Positions 55,540 to 63,976 of a stretch of 64,000 bases of DNA are shown here, one piece after another. How positions within the stretch are numbered: position 1 is the first letter of the stretch; each line of letters starts with the position of its first letter. Both the position numbers and the translations under genes were made by a program. Source of the stretch: Ancylothrix sp. D3o. GTDB taxonomy: Bacteria; Cyanobacteriota; Cyanobacteriia; Cyanobacteriales; Oscillatoriaceae. The stretch covers positions 301,880-365,879 of the forward strand of contig NZ_JAMXEX010000005.1 in the NCBI RefSeq assembly GCF_025370775.1. The letters run 5' to 3'. The notes under the pieces were generated by a model, which was not told where the DNA came from, ran no database searches, and saw only the letters and a program-made list of their open reading frames with translations.

Positions 55540-55573
55540 CGTTTATCTGCGTTCATCTGCGTTTATCTGCGGT
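55540..55573. repeat. Dispersed GTTTATCTGCGTTCATCTGC repeat
   Basis: GTTTATCTGCGTTCATCTGC then GTTTATCTGCGG, in the spacer between the Wza-like and Wzc-like genes. Reverse complement of the flanks of the repeat at 50585. Confidence 0.75.
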
Positions 55574-55614
55574 TTATATAAAAACCCAACCCCAAACTAA
55601 AACCTAAAATCATT

Positions 55615-57819
55615 ATGGTTCTCCCTATTGTAAAAAAATATCTTATAGCAATTGGCAAATATAAATGGTTAGGAGCAGGTGTTTTTGTCCTAGCCGTAGG
55701 GGCCGGTGGAGTTTTAGCAATTCAACCAGATCCCAAACCAAGTTTTACCGCCGAAGGCTTCCTCGCTTCTAATAAACCATTAGTCATATTTTCTAAAACA
55801 ACATCCGAAGTGCAAGGACAAGCACCTCAAGTTAACCCAGATTTTTTGTTAGCGCCAGAAGTCATAAAAATAGTAGCTGATCAAACCAAAGAAGACCCAA
55901 ATCAGCTAAGAAATGGCGCAAAAGTGATTATGCCCAAAGAAGGAACACCGCCCTTAATTCAGGTGCAATACCGGGCAGAAAATCCTGAAAAAGCAAAAAC
56001 CATCGTCAGCGCTTTGCTCAATGCAATGGTGCAATATAGCAGCAAAATTAACGAAACGCGAGTAGAAGCAACAATTGAGGAATTGCAAAAACGTTTGGTG
56101 CCGGTGGAAACAGAACTCAAAGAAGCACAGCAAAAACTCGAACAATATGATCGCGTTGAAGGGGCTGTGCTGTCGGGCGCTCGAATTGGGGCGCTACCCA
56201 CCGCCATTGCAACCGCACAAGAACAACAGCGACAACTGCAACTGAGTAGATCGGGGTATGAGGCACAAATTCGCAGTATCTCCGAAAAACTGGGATTAAC
56301 GCCCGAACAAGCTTATATAGCTCAGGCGCTTAGTGCTGATCCGATTTTGGCTTCTTTGCGGGCACAAATTCATCAAAATGAGGCCCAACTTGAAATTCTT
56401 TTGCAAGACTTACAGGAAGATCACCCCAAAATTGTAGAGTTGCGGCGGAATTTGCAAGGTTTAGCAGAGTTGTTTGATCAAAGGGCTGCTGAGGTGGTGG
56501 GCGCAAATCGGGCGGCGGGTTTGTTGAATAATGGTGAGATTCGCTCCATTAGTAGTTTAGATCCGGCGCGGCAACAGTTGGCGAGTACGCTGGTTGGTTT
56601 ACAGGCAGAACGAGATCGCGTCCAGCAGCAGTTGGAAGCAACTGGTCGCACAGAACAGGAATTACGGGCGGAGTTTGCGACGCTTCCGAATAAGCAATTG
56701 GAACGAGAACGCTTGTTACAGCAGCTAACGATTAAGAAAACTCTTTATGACAATATGCAGACTTTGCTCGCAGATGCCAGAACAGCCCAAGCCGAAGTTG
56801 TGAGTAGTGTGAATGTTTTGCCGCAACCGCCAAGGGTTTACCCAACCACAAAGCCGAATTTGCCTATGCCTTTGGTTTTGGTGGCTGGTGGTGTGGTGGG
56901 TTTGGTGGGCGGTGGGGTTTTGATATTTTTGGTGTCTTTGCTGGATGGGAAGTTATATACAGTGGAGGAGGTTCGCGCTTGGTTGCAAGATCGGGATCTG
57001 CCGGTTTTGGGGGTTTTACCTGCGGTGTGGTTGTTTGATTCTGATCCTGAGAATATGCCTTTGATGGTTGAACCTCATTCTCCTTATTTGGAGTTTTATG
57101 AGCGGTTGCGGACGGCTTTGCGTCGGGTGGCTGAGAAGCCGGTGAAAATTTTGTTGTTGACTTCGGCGGCTGCTTCTGAGGGCAAAACTTTTTGTGCTTA
57201 TAATTTGGCCATTGCTTCGGCACGGGCCGGCAAACGTACTTTGCTTTTTGAGGCTGATTTGCGCCAACCTTCGCGGGCGCGATCTTTGAAGGTGGCGGTT
57301 GACCCTGAAAGTTCGCTGGAACCTTTGCGTTATTATGGTCAACCGCATCTTTGTATTCGGATGGTGCCTTTGATTGAAAATCTTTATTTGGTGCCTTCGC
57401 TTGCTGTGCGGAATGGGGGGGGCATTTGGGATTCTAGTGAGGTTGAGCGGTTGTTTAAGGAGGTGCGTGGGCGGTTTGATTTGGTGGTGGTGGATGCACC
57501 GGCTTTGAGTACCGGCACAGAGGCGCTTTTGTTGGAGCCGCTTTGTGATGGGATGGCTATTGTGACTCGTCCGCTTGTTTCGGAAGGGGGGATGTTGACG
57601 GAGTTTGTTGAGCCTTTGATTGATGCGGAGGATGTCCGTCTTTTGGGTTCGATTATTAATGGGGTTGATATTCCGGTGGCGCTTTATAGTCCTTCTGTGG
57701 AAACAGAAAAGCCGGTTGTGGATCTCAGGGAAGAAAGCCGGCGCATTTCGGGAATTTCTGCTGAGAAAAAACGTCAATTTCCTCAACCGGGTGAGGTGCC
57801 AAGCAGTGGCCGGTTTTAG
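55615..57819 (+). CDS. Wzc-like chain-length/ATPase protein without C-terminal tyrosine cluster
   Basis: 734 residues. N-terminal Wzz-type region with helix WLGAGVFVLAVGAGGVLAI, a long coiled coil (about 150-420), second helix PLVLVAGGVVGLVGGGVLIF (about 420-440) and a ParA/BY-kinase fold: TSAAASEGKTFCAYNLAIAS (Walker A) and LLFEADLRQPS (Walker A'). The last 30 residues, such as EKPVVDLREESRRISGIS, contain no Tyr cluster like that of true BY-kinases. So it may control polymer length and be an ATPase without autophosphorylation. Base composition in the second half is visibly more G/T-rich than the first, an odd codon shift. Confidence 0.88.
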   Translation: MVLPIVKKYLIAIGKYKWLGAGVFVLAVGAGGVLAIQPDPKPSFTAEGFLASNKPLVIFSKTTSEVQGQAPQVNPDFLLAPEVIKIVADQTKEDPNQLRNGAKVIMPKEGTPPLIQVQYRAENPEKAKTIVSALLNAMVQYSSKINETRVEATIEELQKRLVPVETELKEAQQKLEQYDRVEGAVLSGARIGALPTAIATAQEQQRQLQLSRSGYEAQIRSISEKLGLTPEQAYIAQALSADPILASLRAQIHQNEAQLEILLQDLQEDHPKIVELRRNLQGLAELFDQRAAEVVGANRAAGLLNNGEIRSISSLDPARQQLASTLVGLQAERDRVQQQLEATGRTEQELRAEFATLPNKQLERERLLQQLTIKKTLYDNMQTLLADARTAQAEVVSSVNVLPQPPRVYPTTKPNLPMPLVLVAGGVVGLVGGGVLIFLVSLLDGKLYTVEEVRAWLQDRDLPVLGVLPAVWLFDSDPENMPLMVEPHSPYLEFYERLRTALRRVAEKPVKILLLTSAAASEGKTFCAYNLAIASARAGKRTLLFEADLRQPSRARSLKVAVDPESSLEPLRYYGQPHLCIRMVPLIENLYLVPSLAVRNGGGIWDSSEVERLFKEVRGRFDLVVVDAPALSTGTEALLLEPLCDGMAIVTRPLVSEGGMLTEFVEPLIDAEDVRLLGSIINGVDIPVALYSPSVETEKPVVDLREESRRISGISAEKKRQFPQPGEVPSSGRF

Positions 57820-57879
57820 AAATTTGGGAGGGGACAAGCGGGCAGAGCTTTTGAGTTTGTCTGCTTTTCCGCTTGTGCT

Positions 57880-58587
57880 TCAATACTCTTCTGAGGGGTT
57901 GCTTAAGAGTCCGAAGAGTGGGCCGAGGATGGCTCCGAAGATAAAGCCGCCGGCATGAGCCCAATAAGCAACTCCGCCTTGCATTCCCATGTCAACGGGT
58001 GAGTTGAGGCTGGCAAGTCCGTTAAAGGCTTGTTGTACAAACCAAAAGCCCAGGAAAAAGTAGGCCGGTACTCGCACGATGTTTGTGAAAAATCCCAGGG
58101 GTATTAAGGTGACAATTTCTGCTTGGGGATATCGCAAAATGTAGGCTCCCATGACGCCGGCTATGGCGCCGGAGGCTCCCAGGGAGGGGATGGTTGAACC
58201 TTGGGCAAATAGCCATTGGCTGAGGGCTGCTAGTACGCCGCAGGTGATATAAAAAATTAAGTATTTGATGTGTCCAAGTCGCTCTTCTACGTTGTTGCCA
58301 AATATCCACAGAAATAACATATTGCCGGCAATGTGCAAAAATCCTCCGTGTAAAAATTGCGAGCTAATAAGGGTTATCCATTCGGGTACGGGGGATGTGG
58401 GTATGATTGCGCCTTCTAGGGTGAGAGAAAGTTCTCTGGGAACTACTGCCCAGCTACGGAAAAAGGCATCTAACTGTGGCGGTAGTAGGGTTATTTCATA
58501 CAGAAATACTACGATGTTGGCGGCTATTAACCCGTAGGTTACATACGGGGTGATGCGTACTGGGTTGTCATCGCGTAAAGGTACCAC
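57880..58587 (-). CDS. Rhomboid-family intramembrane serine protease
   Basis: 235 residues, about six membrane helices. Catalytic Ser in LGASGAIAGVMGAYIL (GxSG) and His in AYWAHAGGFIFGAILG; earlier HGGFLHIAGNMLFLWIFGNN with the His/Asn region and EERLGH. N-terminal MVPLRDDNPVRITPYVTYGL. Complete catalytic dyad. Substrate unknown. ATG at 58587; convergent with the Wzc-like gene. Confidence 0.94.
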   Translation of the reverse strand: MVPLRDDNPVRITPYVTYGLIAANIVVFLYEITLLPPQLDAFFRSWAVVPRELSLTLEGAIIPTSPVPEWITLISSQFLHGGFLHIAGNMLFLWIFGNNVEERLGHIKYLIFYITCGVLAALSQWLFAQGSTIPSLGASGAIAGVMGAYILRYPQAEIVTLIPLGFFTNIVRVPAYFFLGFWFVQQAFNGLASLNSPVDMGMQGGVAYWAHAGGFIFGAILGPLFGLLSNPSEEY

Positions 58588-59241
58588 TGGCGTTTTTCCT
58601 CGCTTTTATAAATTTGCTTTCACGATAGTCTATTCCCCGCAATAGAGGGTTCTACCAAGGGAGAGATTATTGATTTTGAGATTTGAGATGTGGTGTTTTT
58701 GATTTTTAAAGTTTTGGGAAAAACGTTAAATAATGAATGGAAATATCTTTTTATGTCCCTAAAATTATATTTATTTAAAAAAGTGAATAAATGGTTAGAT
58801 GGGGAAAGTTGGCTTGTGTAGGCTTGGAAAATGTAAATAAGGTTAAATTTTAATTTCTCAAATTAAAGGTTTTGAACTGTTAGATTTTTTTCGTAAACAA
58901 GTTGAAAATTTGAGAGCTATCTATTAAGAATTGGTGAGCGAGGTATGCCAATTTCTGGGAGGGTGGCACGGATGAGAAACTTTTGGGGGTGGGGGAGGAG
59001 TGAAATTCTTCGGGGTGGGCCAATTCCATTCAAAACAAGGATATTACTTCTACCAAGCTAAATATTATAAAAAATAGATAGGAAATTTAAAATTAATTAG
59101 TTTTAACAATATCTTTCTTAAGAGGGATAATTTTTTTGTGGGATTGACGGTGAGGGGTGAAACAGCTATGTTGACAGCAAGAAAAAACTAAGGTTTACCC
59201 TTAGTGAATAGAGAAAGAGTCATTTCCGGTGGGGTGCATTT
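58588..59241. other. Long spacer between rhomboid and AAA-ATPase genes
   Basis: About 650 AT-rich bases between divergent genes, the longest unexplained gap apart from the one before cop23. It contains a G-rich stretch (58985-59019: GGGGGTGGGGG and CGGGGTGGG) and a small CTAAGG/CCTTAG stem at 59188-59204. I see no reading frame of note, tRNA or clear promoter; TTGACG/TTGACA motifs near 59143 and 59171 are candidates only. Confidence 0.4.
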
Positions 59242-61824
59242 ATGGTTGACAATTATCAAGTAGGCGGCTACTTACCCTTTGAGGCGCAGACTTATGTACG
59301 CCGTCAAGCAGATTTTGATCTGTATGAGGGTTTAAAAAAGGGTGAGTTTTGTTATGTGTTGAATTCCCCACAAATGGGTAAATCAAGTTTGCGGGTGCAA
59401 ACGATGCGCCGGTTGCAAGGTTTTGGGATTGCTTGTGCTGCGGTTGATTTAAGTAAATTTTGCTCACCTAATCTTACTCCTGAACAGTGGTATGCAGGCG
59501 TGGTGAGAAGTTTGTGGGTGAGTTTTAATTTAGAGGAGAAGGTGAATTTACGCGCTTGGTGGGCAAAGCGAGTTTGTGCAACGCCGGTGGAACGGTTTAC
59601 AGAATTTTTGGAGCAAGTAGTTTTAAGGGAAGTTCCTAAAAATATTGTGATTTTTTTCGATGAAATTGAGAGTGTTTTGAGTCTTAATTTCCGTGTTGAT
59701 GATTTTTTTGCGGCGCTGCGGCGTTGTTATGATAATCGGGCTGATTATCCAGATTATAATCGGTTGACTTTTGCGGTGATGGGTGTGGCGACTTCAAGAC
59801 AATTAATTGAAGATAAAATTCGCTCACCTTTTGAGATTGGCCGGTCTATTGATTTAATTGGGTTGCAAATTTATCAAAGTTATTGTTTAGCCAAAGGTTT
59901 TTCTAAGAATTCTGCTAAACCGTTGACGGTGCTTGAAAAAGTTATGGAATGGACGGGGGGGCAGCCGTTTTTGACGCAGAAGCTTTGTAAGTTGGTGGTT
60001 AATTCGGGGGTGTTTATTGGGGCTGGTAAGGAGTCAGAATTTATTGCGAAGTTGGTAAAAACTTCTATTGTAGAAAGCTGGGAAAAGCAAGACAAGTCCG
60101 AACATTTTAAATCGATTTGTGATTACATTAAAGGCAGTGAAAAGTCTACGCGATTGCTGATGCTTTATCAAAAGATATTGATAGAGGGGGCTATTGTTGA
60201 TGATTTGAGTGGGGAAGAAGAAGGGTTATTGATGGCGGGTTTGGCGGTAAAAAAAGAGGGAAATTTACGGATTTTTAACCGTACTTATCGAGAAATTTTT
60301 AACTTAAACTGGATAGAAAGTGAGTTAGAAAAAACTTGCCCTTATTACCCGGCAATGGAAGCTTGGTTTGCTTCGGGTTGTCAAGATGAATCATGCTTGC
60401 TGGCGGGTGAAGGTTTAAATAAGGCTTTGGCTTGGGCGAACGATAAAAATTTAAGCAACCGACATTTACAGTTTTTAGAGGAAAGTAAAATTAAATCTCA
60501 AATTTCAAGTCAAGTTGCGGATAAATTTAAGGCACGTTCTCAAGTTTTGGCCAAAGAACGTTTGGCGGTTGATAAGGATGAACACCTTATTTACAATCAT
60601 TTAATTTACTGGGGTGATAAAGAACCGCCAGCGCAATTAGTTGAGCGTTGTAATCAGTTGTTTGTCGAAGTTGCCGGTTATCCCGATCCTCAAGTTTTAG
60701 CAGCGCTAGAGCGAATTGTTGGGGCAAATCCAAGTTATGAGCAATTTAGATATTTTCTGAATCGTTGTTGTCATATTTTAATTAACCGCTGGCAAACTCA
60801 TTCGCGCACACATGGGGCAATTGCTGATTTAGTGAAAGTGTTTGAAAAGGTGCCGGTGCAGTCTGTGCAAAAAGTTGCTGGTTCGGGTTTATATCTGCGC
60901 TTGCAAGAATTGATTGAGGATTTTAAAAAAAGTGAAGAGTATTTGACTTTGAAACGGTTGGTGAGAGCGGTTTCTGAACACGCACCGAGTCAGGTAAAAC
61001 CAGGAGTGAAACCGGCTTTGGGTCAATTAATTTGCCGGTATCCTTATTTATATACCCATTGTTTGTTGGCTCCCGAAAGTTCTTATGAACACGCTTCAAC
61101 AATTCGGCAGATTTCTATTCAACGTCAATGGGAATATGAGGTTAATTTATCTCAATATGCAACTTATTTGATGCGGCGGACGCAAATGGTAAGTAAATTA
61201 GGAGTATCTGCTTGTAAGTTCCCGGCGCCGGTGCAAAATCCGACTTTGCTGACAGATCAGGAGTTGTTTTTTGCGCTGAGGCAATTTGTGGGGAAGGTGG
61301 AAGGATCTTATAGTTATCGAGATTTGGCGCAGGTGTTTTTAACTCATACGAGTGAAACAAAATCTTACCGGGGATTTAAAGCGGATTTGTATGAGTATAT
61401 TATTGCTTCTGTTGAGCCGGAATATGGCAGGCGTCAGTTTAATGGACGTTTATATAAGCATTTGATGAAAGATACTTTTCCTGAATGTGATGGCCACCGT
61501 TTAACGGATTTTTTGATTATGCGGACTTGTAGCCAGTTGTTTAATTTTTTGGTGGTGGCAAATCCTCAGTCTCCAAATCATTATATTTTTATTGATTTGA
61601 TTGCAAATTTGGGGCCGATCCGCACGATTGGTCTTTTGCTGAAGATTGTTTTGCTGTCGCGGAAGGTGAAGTTTTATCTGGAAAAGCGGTTTTCGATTTT
61701 ATTTAACCATTATGAGGGGTTGCAGGTGGGTGAAATTTTGTGGTTGGTGAAGTCTTTGGAAAATTTGAATGTGGCGTTTGGGGTAAATTTTGGAGAGGTG
61801 GATGTTTGTTTGTTTAAAGTTTAG
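59242..61824 (+). CDS. AAA-like ATPase (AAA_35 type) fused to a large C-terminal domain
   Basis: 860 residues. N-terminal 350 residues are an AAA_35-like NTPase: GGYLPFEAQTYVRRQADFDL, Walker A NSPQMGKSSLRVQ, Walker B NIVIFFDEIESVLS, and sensor-like MGVATSRQLIEDKIRSPFEI. Such ATPases are usually joined to WD40 or TPR repeats. Here residues about 370-860 form a different helical part with ALERIVGANPSYEQFRYFLN, RCCHILINRWQTHSRTHG and FSILFNHYEGLQVGEILWLV, which I believe belongs to a conserved cyanobacterial family but cannot name. ATG at 59242. Role unknown; possibly signalling or conflict-related. Confidence 0.8.
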   Translation: MVDNYQVGGYLPFEAQTYVRRQADFDLYEGLKKGEFCYVLNSPQMGKSSLRVQTMRRLQGFGIACAAVDLSKFCSPNLTPEQWYAGVVRSLWVSFNLEEKVNLRAWWAKRVCATPVERFTEFLEQVVLREVPKNIVIFFDEIESVLSLNFRVDDFFAALRRCYDNRADYPDYNRLTFAVMGVATSRQLIEDKIRSPFEIGRSIDLIGLQIYQSYCLAKGFSKNSAKPLTVLEKVMEWTGGQPFLTQKLCKLVVNSGVFIGAGKESEFIAKLVKTSIVESWEKQDKSEHFKSICDYIKGSEKSTRLLMLYQKILIEGAIVDDLSGEEEGLLMAGLAVKKEGNLRIFNRTYREIFNLNWIESELEKTCPYYPAMEAWFASGCQDESCLLAGEGLNKALAWANDKNLSNRHLQFLEESKIKSQISSQVADKFKARSQVLAKERLAVDKDEHLIYNHLIYWGDKEPPAQLVERCNQLFVEVAGYPDPQVLAALERIVGANPSYEQFRYFLNRCCHILINRWQTHSRTHGAIADLVKVFEKVPVQSVQKVAGSGLYLRLQELIEDFKKSEEYLTLKRLVRAVSEHAPSQVKPGVKPALGQLICRYPYLYTHCLLAPESSYEHASTIRQISIQRQWEYEVNLSQYATYLMRRTQMVSKLGVSACKFPAPVQNPTLLTDQELFFALRQFVGKVEGSYSYRDLAQVFLTHTSETKSYRGFKADLYEYIIASVEPEYGRRQFNGRLYKHLMKDTFPECDGHRLTDFLIMRTCSQLFNFLVVANPQSPNHYIFIDLIANLGPIRTIGLLLKIVLLSRKVKFYLEKRFSILFNHYEGLQVGEILWLVKSLENLNVAFGVNFGEVDVCLFKV

Positions 61825-61919
61825 GTTTTTTTTGAATAATTGGTAATTAAAAAATCGGGTGTGGAAGCGGTGGAGATACCGGCTCCACACCAGACCTAAT
61901 TATTGTTTACCGTGAATGA

Positions 61920-62522
61920 TTATTGATTGAAACTCATTATTTCGGTGTTGGGTGGTAGGGTGGGGGTATCGGAAATTTTTTCAAAATTTGTTGCTGTTTC
62001 TTTTAGTTCTGTTGGTCGGGGTTGCCCTGGGTTTGTGCCTTCGAGTTGGAGGCGCATTTTTCCTTCGGTGGTGAAGTCAAATACGGTTAAAACGGTTTGT
62101 GTGGTGTCTAGTTTGACATCAAGGTGCATGGGTTTGGGGGTACTGTCGATTTTGTACCCCATTTCAATAGCGCGGGAGGGTTCATCTGCTTTCGGCGGTG
62201 GCATGATGTAGAGTTTTCCGTCTGGGGTGAAAATGAACATTAGCAGGGGTGCACCGGCGGGATCTTTTGCCAGCCATTGTCCGTAGAGTCTCTCGACGAC
62301 TGGGTTGGCTGGGGCGTTTGGTTGGGTTTGGGCCGGTGTTGCTGGGGCCGGTGTTGCTGGGGCCGGTGTTGCTGGGGCCGGTGTTGCTGGGGCCGGTGTT
62401 TGGGCGAAGACGGAGGGTGCAAGGGGGCTCAGGAGTCCCAGACACAGGGTTGAGGCGAATATTTGACCGGCCCGTTTGATGTGTTGTTGGCCTCTGGGCC
62501 GGTTTGTGACGGTGTAATCCAT
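61920..62522 (-). CDS. Secreted protein with (PAPAT) repeats, unknown
   Basis: 200 residues. Probable signal (LCLGLLSPLAPSVFAQ after a 25-residue basic start), then a repeat of PAPAT/TPAPA encoded by a 15-bp tandem repeat, then a domain of about 130 residues including RLYGQWLAKDPAGAPLLMFI and FTPDGKLYIMPPP. The C-terminal domain resembles conserved cyanobacterial lumenal or secreted proteins, but no function is known to me. Repeat length may vary between strains. Convergent with the AAA gene. Confidence 0.75.
   Translation of the reverse strand: MDYTVTNRPRGQQHIKRAGQIFASTLCLGLLSPLAPSVFAQTPAPATPAPATPAPATPAPATPAQTQPNAPANPVVERLYGQWLAKDPAGAPLLMFIFTPDGKLYIMPPPKADEPSRAIEMGYKIDSTPKPMHLDVKLDTTQTVLTVFDFTTEGKMRLQLEGTNPGQPRPTELKETATNFEKISDTPTLPPNTEIMSFNQ
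62331..62400. repeat. 15-bp tandem repeat, 4.7 copies, inside a coding region
   Basis: GGCCGGTGTTGCTGG repeated perfectly at 62331, 62346, 62361 and 62376, and partly at 62391. On the minus strand it encodes the ATPAP-type repeat. Confidence 0.9.
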
Positions 62523-62619
62523 TTGATTTGCTTAGGAAATTTCAATGATCTTAGCTGATCATAAGATCGGAACCTGGGGGACAGAAGTTCTCCCCCTAAG
62601 AAGAAATGGGAAATGAAAA

Positions 62620-62665
62620 ATCTCTCCCCCTAACTGCCTCGCGGCTGGCGGGCAGGGGGAGAGAA
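62620..62665 (-). terminator. Rho-independent terminator of the glutamate dehydrogenase gene
   Basis: On the minus strand CTCTCCCCCTGCC pairs with the complement around 62622-62635 (ending AGGGGGAGAG) and is followed by ATTTTTC. It lies 25-70 bases after the gene's stop. Confidence 0.65.
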
Positions 62666-62689
62666 GAAGAATAAGAAGAATTGGAAAAA

Positions 62690-63976
62690 TTAGCTGCCGA
62701 GGTAATAGTCTCTGGTGCCTTTGGCGCTGAGGGCTTCTCCAAGCCGGTTGAGGGCGTGGACGTAGGCGGCTGTTCGCAGGTTGATGGAAAATTCCTGCTT
62801 GATTTGCCAAATTTTCAGGGTTTCTTCCACCATTTTTTGTTTGAGGCGTTGGTTAACTTCTTCGAGTGTCCAGTATAGTCCGCTGCGGTTTTGTACCCAT
62901 TCAAAATAACTGACGGTGACTCCACCGGCATTGACTAAAATATCTGGAAATACATAAATGCCTTTTTCTGCCAAAATTTTATCGGCGGCGGAGGTTGTGG
63001 GGCCGTTGGCGACTTCAAAGATGTATTTTGCTTTGATATTGTGGACGTTTGTTTCGGTGATTTGATTTTCTAGGGCGGCGGGAATGAGTAAATCAACGTC
63101 TAAACCAAGTAAGTCTTCATTGCTCAGGACTTCGTGTTCAACGACGTTGCATACGCTGTCCTCGCAATAGATGGCTTGTAGACCTTTTTGGGTGTCTTTG
63201 AACCGGCGAATGCTGGGAATATCTAAGCCTTTTTTCGCGTAGACTCCGCCTTTTGAGTCGCTGACGGCGACGATTTTGTAACCGGCATTGTAAAGCAGGG
63301 TGGCGAGGTGGGCGCCGGCGTTGCCAAATCCTTGAATGGCGACGGTGGTATTTTGGGCCGGTTGGTCAAATTTTGGCATCAGGGTTTCGATGACATAAAA
63401 TGCGCCGGCGGCGGTGGCGGTGTCGCGTCCAAGGCTGCCTCCCAAACTCAGGGGTTTGCCGGTGACTACGGCGGGGGTGAGTTGCCGGTGGATGATGCTG
63501 TATTGATCCATGTACCACCCCATGATCATTGGGTTGGTGTAGACGTCGGGGGCGGGAATATCGATGTCGGGCCCGATAAAGTCGGCGATAGCGTCAATGT
63601 AGCCGCGAGAAAGGCGTTCGAGTTCAAGGCGGGAGAGTTCTTTGGGGTTGACGGTAACTCCGCCTTTTGCGCCGCCAAAGGGAAGGTTAACGGCTGCACA
63701 TTTAAATGTCATCCAAAAGGCAAGCGATTGTACTTCGTCTAGGCTAACGCTGGGATGATAACGGACTCCTCCTTTTCCGGGGCCCCGTGTGTCATCATAG
63801 CGGACTCGGTAGCCTTTAAATATTCGTAATGAGCCGTTATCCATTCGTACAGGAATTGATACGGTTAGGCTGGTTTTTGGATATTTTAATCGCTCTATTG
63901 CGTCTTCAGAAATATTTGCATATTTGAGAGCTTGTTCTAGCCGCTTGCTGGCATCTGCAAATAATGATTCGCTCAT
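62690..63976 (-). CDS. gdhA: Glutamate dehydrogenase (Glu/Leu/Phe/Val dehydrogenase family)
   Basis: 428 residues, the normal length for hexameric GDH. Catalytic Lys in NLPFGGAKGGVTVNPKEL, substrate region VRYDDTRGPGKGGVRYHPSV and MTFKCA, ITPAPD-type segment DIPAPDVYTNPMIMGWYMDQ, and nucleotide fold VAIQGFGNAGAHLATLL. The Rossmann loop GFGNAG plus Ser/Lys after the second strand (VAVSDSKGG) suits NAD(P). Interconverts glutamate with 2-oxoglutarate and ammonium. GGAGAAA lies ahead of the ATG at 63976. Leucine or phenylalanine specificity cannot be excluded. Confidence 0.9.
   Translation of the reverse strand: MSESLFADASKRLEQALKYANISEDAIERLKYPKTSLTVSIPVRMDNGSLRIFKGYRVRYDDTRGPGKGGVRYHPSVSLDEVQSLAFWMTFKCAAVNLPFGGAKGGVTVNPKELSRLELERLSRGYIDAIADFIGPDIDIPAPDVYTNPMIMGWYMDQYSIIHRQLTPAVVTGKPLSLGGSLGRDTATAAGAFYVIETLMPKFDQPAQNTTVAIQGFGNAGAHLATLLYNAGYKIVAVSDSKGGVYAKKGLDIPSIRRFKDTQKGLQAIYCEDSVCNVVEHEVLSNEDLLGLDVDLLIPAALENQITETNVHNIKAKYIFEVANGPTTSAADKILAEKGIYVFPDILVNAGGVTVSYFEWVQNRSGLYWTLEEVNQRLKQKMVEETLKIWQIKQEFSINLRTAAYVHALNRLGEALSAKGTRDYYLGS

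Noticed and set aside
57016-57837. 273-residue open frame on the minus strand inside the Wzc-like gene
   Set aside because: It is antisense to a clear gene, rich in Arg/His/Pro/Gln and shows no domain. It arises from the G/T-rich coding strand.
58985-59019. G-quadruplex or regulatory RNA in the spacer before the AAA gene
   Set aside because: Two pairs of G-runs are separated by about 20 bases, which is longer than usual loops; no supporting structure or conservation can be judged.
62331-62400. Possible CRISPR-like array (regular repeats)
   Set aside because: It is a 15-bp perfect tandem repeat without spacers, inside a coding region.
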